A stretch of 32,092 bases of DNA. It comes from Gammaproteobacteria bacterium (GTDB lineage: Bacteria > Pseudomonadota > Gammaproteobacteria > Pseudomonadales > Azotimanducaceae). The position numbers and the translations under genes are program-made. Positions 15,533 through 23,843 of this stretch are shown here, piece after piece (the stretch's first letter is position 1; each line of letters begins with the position of its first letter). Under the pieces are notes generated by a model, which was given only the letters and a program-made list of their open reading frames with translations, was not told the origin of the DNA and did no database searches. The stretch lies in contig VYDB01000106.1 in the NCBI GenBank assembly GCA_009843635.1, positions 1 to 32,092 of the forward strand. The letters run 5' to 3'.

Positions 15533-16330
15533 TCAATCCTCCGCGACGGCGTTGGCGATGGTCACGAACTCGGCCACCGAAAGATCCGCGGGCCGCAGGT
15601 GCTCATCGATGCCGAGCGCCGCCCAATCCAGCCCCAGCGGCTTGAGGGCGTTGCCGAGTCGCTTGCGGCGCGATGCGAAAGCGAGACGGACAACCGCCTC
15701 GAGCTGTTCCGGTGCGGCTGATTGGGCGGACGCCGGATGGGGCGTCAGCCGCACCACCGTGGAGAACACCTTGGGCGGCGGCGCGAAGCTCTGGGGAGGC
15801 ACGTCGAACAGCGTCTCGACGGCAAAGCGGTGCTGAATGCCCACCGACAGCCGGCCCCGCGCCTTGGTGCTGGGCTCGGCGGCGAGCCGTTCGGCCACTT
15901 CCCTTTGCAGCATGAAATGCATGTCCTGAATGTGCGCGGCGCAGACGATCAACTTGAACAGCAGCGGGGAGGCGATGTTATAGGGCAGGTTGCCGACCAA
16001 GCGCCAAGGGCGGCCTTGGCAATGCGCGTTGAAATCGAAGGCCAAGGCGTCGGCGTTGAAGAGTTCAATCCCGGGAAAGCGGCTGCGCAGGCCAGGAATC
16101 AGGTCACGGTCGATCTCGACGGCCGTGTAGCGGTCCACCGAGCCGTGCAGGCAGCGGGTGAGGGCGCCACGGCCGGGGCCGATTTCGAGCAGCGCATCCT
16201 TAGGCCCCAGCCCAATGCAGTCCGCCAAGCGGGTCAGCACGCCCTCGTCGATCAGGAAGTGCTGGCCGAAACGCTTGCGCGGCTGCCGGGCGCCTTGGCC
16301 TCGGGAGGGTTGGGAACCTGACCGGGTCAG
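15533..16330 (-). CDS. rsmA: 16S rRNA dimethyladenosine transferase RsmA, apparent CTG start
   Basis: A 265-residue SAM-dependent enzyme that dimethylates A1518 and A1519 of 16S rRNA late in 30S assembly. Landmarks are RKRFGQHFLIDEG near the start, the SAM loop LLEIGPGRGALT, the catalytic NLPYNIASPL motif and the C-terminal small domain ending ADLSVAEFVTIANAVAED. The frame has no ATG, GTG or TTG near the expected N-terminus; the next upstream start is ATG 16477, which would add 49 unrelated residues inside fabY. CTG at 16330-16328 overlaps the fabY stop as CTGA, has GGGGA six bases upstream and gives a normal length. The start is inferred; the enzyme call is firm. Confidence 0.9.
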   Translation of the reverse strand: MTRSGSQPSRGQGARQPRKRFGQHFLIDEGVLTRLADCIGLGPKDALLEIGPGRGALTRCLHGSVDRYTAVEIDRDLIPGLRSRFPGIELFNADALAFDFNAHCQGRPWRLVGNLPYNIASPLLFKLIVCAAHIQDMHFMLQREVAERLAAEPSTKARGRLSVGIQHRFAVETLFDVPPQSFAPPPKVFSTVVRLTPHPASAQSAAPEQLEAVVRLAFASRRKRLGNALKPLGLDWAALGIDEHLRPADLSVAEFVTIANAVAED

Positions 16331-18174
16331 ACCATGTCCCCGTAGGGATTGGCCAAGTCCAAGCTGACCGGCAGGTCGAATCCGGGCAGCCGGATGCCTT
16401 CGGCGCTGATCGACAGGTCCTCGCCCTCCAATACGCCTTCCCCGAACTGGTAGATGGGCGCCAGCGTCTCTCGGCACATGGCCGCGTCATATTCAAGGCG
16501 GGCACCGCGCACCGCTTCATTGCGTTTCTGGTAATCCGCGAACGCCGCCTTGCCCCAGCGCTTGGCCAGCATGCCGGCAGTGAATTGCGGCGCGAGGAAC
16601 AGCCCCGACGCGTTGTTGCCGCCAAAGCCCTTGGAGTTGATGATCGCGCCGGGCATGGCTTGCGGATCGAAGGGCACGTGCTGCATGGGCAGGCGCAGAT
16701 GGCTGGCATGCACGTCGTCGGCGATGTGGTCGATGGTGGTGATGCCGGGGATGAAGCCGTGTTGCCAAGCGCCGAGAACCGAGGCGAGCTGGTCGCCCCC
16801 CGCTGGTGCCATGGAATGGCCGACGTAGGCCTTCACGGCGCTCACCGGCCAATCCTCGATGCCGAAGAGCTTGGCCAACTCGTTGAGAATGTGAGACTCG
16901 GTCACCCGGTTCTGGGGGGTGCCGGTGCCGTGGGCCTGCACATAGGTGCCCTGGCGCAGCCCCTGCTCGCCGAGCAGGCTGCGCGCCACCGCCAAGGCCT
17001 TGCCCATGGTCAGGTAGTTGCCGATGCCGGGGCCGGGGATGGATTTCTTGTAGCCGTCGGCGTTGACGAACACATCGGCCACTGCGCCTAGAACCTCGGC
17101 GCCGAGTTCCACGGCCAGCGCGTCGTCCATCAACAGCGCGTAGATCGCCGATTCGCCAACGGTGAAGCCGGAATTGCTGGAGAAGGGACGGCAGGCCCGG
17201 CGATGGTCAGGCGCTTCCGAGCCATCCAAGGCCATGAGGGAGTCATCTTCGGCGAGCGCGCCCATCGTGCCGTAGGCTTCGAGCACCTCCGGCAGCACCG
17301 GCGCTTCGGCGTTGCCGACCATCACCACCCGCTTGGCGCCGGAGCGGATGTCGTCCAGGCCTTGCTTGACGTTGTAGAGGAAGGTGGCGCAGGCGCCAAT
17401 GATGCCGGCCGTGCCGCCCGCCGAGCCGAGCACGTAGGCGTTGATGAAGTCGCCGGTCATCTCCGGCAGGCCGAGGGCGCCGTTCTTGGATGTGGGGCGC
17501 TTGCCCAGCATCCGATTCTGCATCATGCCGCCGTAGCCGTCGGTGTCCAGTTGGCAGATGGCACTGCCGGAGTACACGGCGAATTGATCGGGTGCCACCT
17601 GTTGCTTGAGCAGGTCGAGCGGCAGCCCGGAGGAGCGCAACGCATCGGATGCGCCGAAAATAGCCAATTGCAGGCCCCGCGGATGGCTGCGAGAGGCGTA
17701 GATTGCCCCGGGGTCGAAGCCAGTTGGCACCTGCGCGGCGCTCGACACCTTGGAGACGCGCCGATCGGGCACCAATGCCTTAAACTGCTCATCCACCGTG
17801 ATCTTGAATTCGCCCTTCCCCTCCGGCACGGCCTGCCAACCCTCGGGCAAGCGATCCGGCATCTGCCGTGCCCGCACCCGAAACTCCATGGGTGCGCCCG
17901 GCGCCTTGAGATTGACCTCCCGATTCCAGCGGATGTCCTCTGGATCGAACAGCTCGACTCTGCGGATCAGCGTATGGGCGTCGATATGGCGGCGCACAGC
18001 CTCGGTGGCCGGATCGCCATCCAGGTTCATCAGCGTTGCCAGGCTCTGGTAGGCCAGCAAGCGCTCCGCCTCGGGCAACGCGTCGATCACCAATCGCCGA
18101 TAGGCATGGTCAAAGGAAACCCGCCCGGCGGAGTTAACGCCGCCAAAGCCGACAATAACGGGAAGTGGCTTCAT
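16327..18174 (-). CDS. fabY: FabY-type beta-ketoacyl-ACP synthase
   Basis: A 615-residue condensing enzyme like Pseudomonas FabY, which starts type II fatty acid synthesis by joining acetyl-CoA to malonyl-ACP and so replaces FabH. The thiolase-fold Cys-His-His triad is C262 in GIIGACATFLYN, H415 in VQAHGTGTPQNRVTE and H453 in VKAYVGHSMAPAGGDQ. The N-terminal 150 residues (MKPLPVIVGFGGVNSAGR and a long insertion) and the total length fit FabY rather than FabB or FabF (about 400). ATG 18174 is the first start; AAGGAAA is about 12 bases upstream. The stop overlaps the presumed rsmA CTG start. Its - strand operon with rsmA, apaH and cca mixes lipid and RNA functions. Confidence 0.88.
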   Translation of the reverse strand: MKPLPVIVGFGGVNSAGRVSFDHAYRRLVIDALPEAERLLAYQSLATLMNLDGDPATEAVRRHIDAHTLIRRVELFDPEDIRWNREVNLKAPGAPMEFRVRARQMPDRLPEGWQAVPEGKGEFKITVDEQFKALVPDRRVSKVSSAAQVPTGFDPGAIYASRSHPRGLQLAIFGASDALRSSGLPLDLLKQQVAPDQFAVYSGSAICQLDTDGYGGMMQNRMLGKRPTSKNGALGLPEMTGDFINAYVLGSAGGTAGIIGACATFLYNVKQGLDDIRSGAKRVVMVGNAEAPVLPEVLEAYGTMGALAEDDSLMALDGSEAPDHRRACRPFSSNSGFTVGESAIYALLMDDALAVELGAEVLGAVADVFVNADGYKKSIPGPGIGNYLTMGKALAVARSLLGEQGLRQGTYVQAHGTGTPQNRVTESHILNELAKLFGIEDWPVSAVKAYVGHSMAPAGGDQLASVLGAWQHGFIPGITTIDHIADDVHASHLRLPMQHVPFDPQAMPGAIINSKGFGGNNASGLFLAPQFTAGMLAKRWGKAAFADYQKRNEAVRGARLEYDAAMCRETLAPIYQFGEGVLEGEDLSISAEGIRLPGFDLPVSLDLANPYGDMV

Positions 18175-18231
18175 TTCGCTGGGCCGTTTCCTTCTGCTCT
18201 ATGAACCGGTGCGTAAGATGAAGTGCGGCGG

Positions 18232-18237
18232 ATTGTA
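18232..18237 (-). promoter_or_regulatory. Candidate -10 box for fabY
   Basis: TACAAT on the - strand (five of six consensus bases) lies 58 bases upstream of the fabY ATG in the 103-base gap between moaB and fabY. No good -35 is seen at 16-18 bases, so fabY may also rely on read-through from moaB. Confidence 0.28.
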
Positions 18238-18277
18238 GGGTAGTTGGGTTCGAAGTGCGATGCTGGATTGGGCGGGA

Positions 18278-18781
18278 TCACGACTCCCGAAAACGGGCGT
18301 AGAGTTCCGCGAAGTTGCAGGGGCGGTTGTTGATGTCGAGTTGCTTGCTGATGATCTTCTCCCAGCCGGTGCGCACGGCGTTGCCGGAGCCGGGCAGGGC
18401 GAAGATGAGGGTGGCGTTGGCGAGGCCGCCGATGGCCCGGGACTGAATGGTGGAGGAGCCGATCTCATCATAGGAGAGTTGGCGGAACAGTTCGCCGAAG
18501 CCGTCGATGGTCTTGTCGAACAGGGCGGATAGCGCTTCCGGGGTGCTGTCGCGGCCAGTGAAGCCGGTGCCGCCGGTGGTGAGTATGACTTGGATTTCAG
18601 AGTCTGCGATCCAGCGGGAGACGGTGGCGCGGATGGCGTAGATGTCGTCCGGGTTGATCGTCCGCTCCACCAGCCGGTGGCCGGCTCCGGTCAGCAATTC
18701 CACCAACAGGTCGCCGGAGGTGTCGTCCGCTGCGGTGCGGGTGTCGGATATGGTGAGCACCGCGCAGGCCAAAGCGGTCAT
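18278..18781 (-). CDS. moaB: Molybdenum cofactor biosynthesis protein MoaB/MogA family
   Basis: A 167-residue protein of the MoaB/MogA fold, which binds molybdopterin and adenylylates it before metal insertion. The segments ACAVLTISDTR at the start, VILTTGGTGFTGRDSTPEAL in the middle and FALPGSGNAVRTGWEKII near the end are family signatures, with the TGGTG loop and the Arg-Asp pair intact. The length favours MoaB over longer MogA proteins. ATG 18781 is preceded by GAGGG at seven bases. No other molybdopterin genes are in the window, and it is divergent from the large carboxylase gene. The local neighbours do not name a client molybdoenzyme. Confidence 0.9.
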   Translation of the reverse strand: MTALACAVLTISDTRTAADDTSGDLLVELLTGAGHRLVERTINPDDIYAIRATVSRWIADSEIQVILTTGGTGFTGRDSTPEALSALFDKTIDGFGELFRQLSYDEIGSSTIQSRAIGGLANATLIFALPGSGNAVRTGWEKIISKQLDINNRPCNFAELYARFRES

Positions 18782-18869
18782 CTGGATTCCCTCGAAATGC
18801 GAGTTGCTAGCCGGTGCATGGAGGCTTCGCAGCGGCTGAGTTGGCCGTCGGCAGGCGGTTTGCCGGTCG

Positions 18870-18898
18870 TTGCCATGACTTTGTCAACTAGCTAGAGT
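18870..18898 (+). promoter_or_regulatory. Candidate promoter of the single-chain carboxylase gene
   Basis: TTGCCA (18870-18875, five of six) and TAGAGT (18893-18898, four of six) are spaced by 17 bases in the divergent gap between moaB and the carboxylase gene. Transcription would start near 18905, about 40 bases before the GTG start. Confidence 0.42.
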
Positions 18899-18945
18899 AC
18901 GCGCCAATTCTACTACTTGCGCCCCGTCCCTGCGTACCAGCCTAA

Positions 18946-21900
18946 GTGCCATCCCGAGTGCAAAAGCGAGCCGCCGAAGGCGACCGGCTCTACTTGATCG
19001 CCGAGCGCCTCGCACAGGAGTTCTCGCTGTTTCCAAGCGTGGCCAGCGAAGAAGCCCTGCCTGGGTTGCTGCGCCGCGCCACCATTGCCCGCCGCACCCA
19101 GCGGCTGCAGAGCTTGGACATCGATTCCTACATCGAGGCGGTGGTAGCCCCGGCCGAAGACAAGAGCCGCACCCCGGCCCCGGAGGTGATCCGCCAGCTC
19201 GGCAGGGTGCAAAGCGAGGTGTCGAAAGGGCCTTTCTACGCGGCCACGCTGGAGATGGACTTTGACGGCGATGCGCGGCTGATCGGCTTCATCGCCCAGG
19301 ACCGATCGGTGGAGAACGGTGTTTGGGGGCCCGAGCATCATCTTGACGCGGCGCGTTTCCTGGAGGGTTCGGCCAAGCAGCGCCTCCCCGTCGTGACCTT
19401 CATGGACACGCCCGGTGCCGACGCCCGTGAGGACGCCAACCGCAGCAACCAGGCGCACAGCATCTCCCGGCTCATCACCGAGGCGAGCAACGTCGATGTG
19501 CCCAATGTCGGCGTCATCTACGGCCTCGGCTATTCCGGCGGGGCCATTCCCTTGGCCGCCAGCAACATGATCCTGTCGGTCGCCGACGGGGTGTTCAGCA
19601 CCATCCAGCCGCCGTCGCTGGCCAACATCGCCCGGCGCCTGAACCTGTCTTGGCAGGAGTGCGCCAAGTACGTAGGGCTGTCGCCGTTCGAGCTGTTCAT
19701 GCAGGGGAACATCGACGGCGTGATCGACTACACGCCTTCGGAGCCGGACAAGCTGCCCAACCTGCGTTCGGCCATCGTGGCTGGCCTGCAGTCGGTGGAG
19801 GAGCGCGCCAAGCAGTTCGTTGCCCAGAATCCATACATCATCAACCACTATCAGCAAAGCCTGCAGCGTTACCTCAACCCCTCGCCGCAACTGCAGAAGA
19901 TGCAGGACAGCGCCTCGCTCACCCTGACCAAGAACCCCACCGAGTACCTGAACGTCTTCGGCGTCGCCTTCCGCTACCTGCGCTACCTGAAGGTGCGCCA
20001 GCGCATCAAGGCCACCAGCACCCATCAATACGGACGGCTGGCGGACCGCGACCTGCCCAAGGGCGAACTCGCCCAGCGTGCCGACCGGGAACGGCGGCGC
20101 ACCTTCCTGAAGTGGATGCAGGATCCGGACAAGGTGGTCTATGACGACGGCCTGTCCAAGGCGTGGCGCAACTACAACGAGAAGAAGCAGGCGCTGCAGG
20201 ATGAAAGGGGCCGCTTGGCGACCATGATCCTTGGCGAGCCGAGGCGCAACTACCAACGCGCCCGCGCCAACTTGATCTCCACCTTGGGCGCTTACCTTTA
20301 CAATCGCTGGAAGGGAGAGGTTTCGGGCAACCTGCAGGGGCTTCGGGAGCTGCTGGCCGACCCGGAGGACACCCGCTACATTCTGCGCGTCGCCGAGGTG
20401 CGCAATCCGGTCGGACTGATCCGGGCGATTCGACGGGACCGCGAGTTCTTCAGCACCGCCTATGAGCACTTCAGCCACGAGGGCAAGAAGCTGCTGCGCG
20501 TCGGGGGCACGGCCAACAAGTCCGAAACCTACCTATCCACCCAACTGACCGCCGAGCTGAACTTGGCGCTGACCGGGGTTTCGCTAGGCAATGGCGGGAA
20601 CCCTTCAGCGGGCGGCGGGCGAACGTCCATCCGCGCCAACCGTGAGGTCCTTGACGGGCGCTACGCCGAGTTCATCGACCGGGCTGGCGTCGCCGGCTCG
20701 CCGGTGCAGCTCAGCGAGCTGACCGTGCTCGACGTGCTGATCGCCGATGATCTGCGCCAAGACTTCCTTAAGGAGTGCGAGAACCTGCTGCTATTCGACG
20801 TGGTGTACGACCACATCGTGGCCAATCTCGACAGCATCGCCGAAGAGGCGCAGTCGGCGCAGGCGCTGTCCCGAAGCACCGTGGGACAGTTGCTGGAATC
20901 GTCGTTGGCGGCCGGCGCCTTGACCCTTGATGCATCCGACGATGGATCGAAAGGCATTTCCAATCGGTTGCGGGCGCAAGTGCTTGATTGGTACTTGAGG
21001 GTGCAGGATTTGCCCAAAACCAAGAGCCCCGCCTTCTTCCGCGCCGTTGAGGAGTGGAAGCGCACCCGCTTTCCCGACTTGGCCGATGCGCTGTTCGTGG
21101 TGGTGACCTACCTGTTCGAGCACCTGCTGGAGTCCTACGTGCACTCCGAGCGCACCGGCAAGGCCTACAACGGCCGCATCGCGCCCAAGAACATCGGCCG
21201 GCGCAAGGACTTCTGGTACCGCCTGAACGTGGCCTACCAAGACCTGCTGATGCAGAACGTGCTGCGCCGCGCCAAGGGTGCCCATCGCTTTAGCCATCAA
21301 GACATCATCGACGCCTTCTTCACGGGCTGGCGCGAACGTTTCGGGGATCTCATCAGCTCGGATCCCTGCACCTTCCCGGGGTTCCGCCACTCCATCGAGG
21401 CGGCGTTGAACCAAGACCTCCCGCCCTGCGGCGTGGTGACCGGCACGGCCCGCTTCAAGGCGGGGGCGGAGGAAATTCCCTGCGGCCTGGTGCTGTCCAA
21501 TGTCGCCTTCCAGGCGGGGGCGTTCGACATGGCCAGCGCGGAGAAATTCTGCAAGCTGCTGGTGGTCTGCGCGACCCGGCACCTGCCGGTGATCTGCTTC
21601 ATCTCGTCGGGCGGCATGCAGACCAAGGAAGGGGCGGGGGCGCTGTTCTCCATGGCCGCCGTCAACGACCGCATCACCCGCTTCGTGCGCGACCACGACC
21701 TGCCGATCATCGTGTTCGGCTACGGTGATTGCACCGGCGGCGCCCAAGCCAGCTTCGTCACCCACCCCTTGGTGCAGACCTACTACTTCTCCGGGGCCAG
21801 CATCCCCTTCGCGGGGCAGATCGTGGTGCCGAGCAACCTGCCGCTGAATTCAATTCTCGCCAACTATTTGTCAACCAATCCGGAGTCCATGCAAGGCTTG

Positions 21901-23823
21901 GTGGAACACCCCTTCCACCTCGAACTCGACAACGACCTGCGCCGGGTTGACCCGGACATTCCGCTGCCCAAGGAATCGATTGATGCGGTGATTCGGCGAG
22001 TGCTGTCGGGCGTGCTCGACCAGGAAGCCCCGGAAGTTGCCGCCCCGCCCCGTTACACCGACGCCGACCTGATCCGGCCCATCAAGCGGCTGCTGATCCA
22101 CGCCCGCGGCTGCACGGCGGCCAAGCTGGTGCGGGTGGCCCAACGCCATCGCTTGCAAGTGGTCCTGGTGCAATCAGACCCGGACATGGAGTCGGCGGTG
22201 GCCGATCAGCTCGGCAAGCGGGACACGCTGGTCTGCATCGGCGGCAACACCCCGGACGAGAGCTACCTGAACGCCCGAAGCGTGCTCAGCATCGCCGAGC
22301 AGGAGCGGGCGGACGCGCTGCATCCAGGCATCGGCTTCCTGTCCGAAAGCGCCCAATTCGCGGAACTGACCCGCAGCCGGGGCTTAAACTTCATCGGGCC
22401 GCCCGTCGCCAGCATGGAAACCATGGGCAACAAGTCCAACGCCATCAACACCGCGCTGCGCTTGGGCGTGCCGGTGGTTCCGGGCAGCCACGGCATTTTG
22501 ACCAACGCGGAACGGGCCGCCGAGGTGGCCGAGGAAATTGGCTACCCGGTGCTCATCAAGGCGGTTCACGGGGGCGGCGGCAAGGGCATTCAGGTGGTGG
22601 AAAGCGGCGCTGAGTTCTTTGAACTCTTCCATCGGGTCACCGCCGAGGCGCAAAGCGCCTTCGGCAACGGCGACGTCTACCTGGAGAAGTACGTCACGTC
22701 GCTGCGGCACATCGAGGTGCAGTTGCTGCGCGACACCTTGGGCAACACCCTGGTGCTGGGCCTGCGCGATTGCAGCGTGCAACGGGACAAGCAGAAGGTG
22801 TTCGAGGAGTCCGGGTCCACGATGCTGCCGGAGGATCTGCGCCGGGACGTGCTGACCTACTCGGCGGCCATTGCGGACGAAGTGGGCTACGTCGGGGCCG
22901 GCACGGTGGAATTCATCTTCGACCTCGCCGCCGGCGCGGTGTACTTCATGGAGATGAACACCCGCCTGCAGGTGGAGCACCCGGTCACCGAATGGGTGTC
23001 GGGCATCGACATCGTTGGCGAGCAGTTCCGCATCGCCGCCGGCGAGTCCATTGCCGAGCTTGAGCCGAAGTTCGAGGGCTACGCCATCGAGGCGCGCATC
23101 AATGCCGAGCGGGTGCAGTTGGACGGCGAGGGGGCGCTGTCCTTCCGTCCCCATCCAGGCACCATCGAGGATGCGCTGTTTCCCGCCGAAGAGGATGTTG
23201 ACGTCATCACCATCGCGGCGCCCGGCAAGTTCATCTCGCCCTACTACGACAGCATGGTCGCCCAGGTCATCGTGCATGCGAAGGACCGTCAGGCCGCCAT
23301 CGCGCGGCTGGCCGACATCTTAAGCCGGGTGCGCATCACGGGTATCTGCACCAACATTCCGCTGTTGAGGCGTGTGCTCGCCGATGAGGTGTTCCGCCAA
23401 GGTGACTACGACACCGGCTTTTTGCCGGAATTCCTGCGCCGCACCGATGTTGAAGGATTGATCGAGGAGATCGAAGCGGGGGCTGGCGAGTCCGCCTCGG
23501 CCTTCAACTTGGAGAGCATCGGCATTGACGGCAGCGACGAGCTGAAGGTGCTCTCCCCGGCGGCGGCGATCTTCTACACCAGCCCGTCGCCGTCGGAACC
23601 GGAGTTCGTCTCCGTCGGCGACCGGATTGCGGTCGATGCCACGCTCTGCCAACTTGAGGCGATGAAGATCTTCACCCCCTTGGCCCTCAAGGACTTCAAC
23701 GGCGAAGCCAGCCTCTATGATCCGGCCCTGCAGTTTGAAGTCACGCGCATCAACATGGGCAACGGGCAGCAGGTGAATGCGGGCGACCTGCTGTTCGTGG
23801 TGCGCCCCCTCGAGGCCGCCTAG
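18946..23823 (+). CDS. Single-chain acetyl/acyl-CoA carboxylase (CT-alpha, CT-beta, BC, BCCP fused)
   Basis: A 1625-residue polypeptide carrying all parts of a biotin-dependent acyl-CoA carboxylase. Residues about 95-290 resemble AccA (VTFMDTPGADA, oxyanion loop GLGYSGGAIP at 193-201). Residues about 810-1000 resemble AccD (ICFISSGGMQTKEG, GDCTGGAQASFV at 928-938) without the AccD zinc ribbon. Residues about 1045-1500 are biotin carboxylase, with GGGGKG at 1209-1214 and the catalytic EMNTRLQVEHPVTE from E1336. Residues about 1530-1625 are an AccB-like carrier with biotinyl Lys1574 in LEAMKI. Residues 290-810 match no domain I know. The likely product is malonyl-CoA. GTG 18946 directly follows a stop codon; GTG 18958 is possible. 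The ribosome site is weak. Confidence 0.9.
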   Translation: MPSRVQKRAAEGDRLYLIAERLAQEFSLFPSVASEEALPGLLRRATIARRTQRLQSLDIDSYIEAVVAPAEDKSRTPAPEVIRQLGRVQSEVSKGPFYAATLEMDFDGDARLIGFIAQDRSVENGVWGPEHHLDAARFLEGSAKQRLPVVTFMDTPGADAREDANRSNQAHSISRLITEASNVDVPNVGVIYGLGYSGGAIPLAASNMILSVADGVFSTIQPPSLANIARRLNLSWQECAKYVGLSPFELFMQGNIDGVIDYTPSEPDKLPNLRSAIVAGLQSVEERAKQFVAQNPYIINHYQQSLQRYLNPSPQLQKMQDSASLTLTKNPTEYLNVFGVAFRYLRYLKVRQRIKATSTHQYGRLADRDLPKGELAQRADRERRRTFLKWMQDPDKVVYDDGLSKAWRNYNEKKQALQDERGRLATMILGEPRRNYQRARANLISTLGAYLYNRWKGEVSGNLQGLRELLADPEDTRYILRVAEVRNPVGLIRAIRRDREFFSTAYEHFSHEGKKLLRVGGTANKSETYLSTQLTAELNLALTGVSLGNGGNPSAGGGRTSIRANREVLDGRYAEFIDRAGVAGSPVQLSELTVLDVLIADDLRQDFLKECENLLLFDVVYDHIVANLDSIAEEAQSAQALSRSTVGQLLESSLAAGALTLDASDDGSKGISNRLRAQVLDWYLRVQDLPKTKSPAFFRAVEEWKRTRFPDLADALFVVVTYLFEHLLESYVHSERTGKAYNGRIAPKNIGRRKDFWYRLNVAYQDLLMQNVLRRAKGAHRFSHQDIIDAFFTGWRERFGDLISSDPCTFPGFRHSIEAALNQDLPPCGVVTGTARFKAGAEEIPCGLVLSNVAFQAGAFDMASAEKFCKLLVVCATRHLPVICFISSGGMQTKEGAGALFSMAAVNDRITRFVRDHDLPIIVFGYGDCTGGAQASFVTHPLVQTYYFSGASIPFAGQIVVPSNLPLNSILANYLSTNPESMQGLVEHPFHLELDNDLRRVDPDIPLPKESIDAVIRRVLSGVLDQEAPEVAAPPRYTDADLIRPIKRLLIHARGCTAAKLVRVAQRHRLQVVLVQSDPDMESAVADQLGKRDTLVCIGGNTPDESYLNARSVLSIAEQERADALHPGIGFLSESAQFAELTRSRGLNFIGPPVASMETMGNKSNAINTALRLGVPVVPGSHGILTNAERAAEVAEEIGYPVLIKAVHGGGGKGIQVVESGAEFFELFHRVTAEAQSAFGNGDVYLEKYVTSLRHIEVQLLRDTLGNTLVLGLRDCSVQRDKQKVFEESGSTMLPEDLRRDVLTYSAAIADEVGYVGAGTVEFIFDLAAGAVYFMEMNTRLQVEHPVTEWVSGIDIVGEQFRIAAGESIAELEPKFEGYAIEARINAERVQLDGEGALSFRPHPGTIEDALFPAEEDVDVITIAAPGKFISPYYDSMVAQVIVHAKDRQAAIARLADILSRVRITGICTNIPLLRRVLADEVFRQGDYDTGFLPEFLRRTDVEGLIEEIEAGAGESASAFNLESIGIDGSDELKVLSPAAAIFYTSPSPSEPEFVSVGDRIAVDATLCQLEAMKIFTPLALKDFNGEASLYDPALQFEVTRINMGNGQQVNAGDLLFVVRPLEAA

Positions 23824-23843
23824 TCGCACTGAACCCTGTCCGC

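Noticed and set aside
17203-18204. Long + strand frame antisense to fabY (333 residues)
   Set aside because: Composition is rich in Gly, His, Arg and Ala with no motifs, whereas fabY on the other strand carries the full active site.
18913-20478. Long - strand frame (521 residues) antisense to the carboxylase
   Set aside because: Runs opposite to the AccA-like domain and shows no family resemblance.
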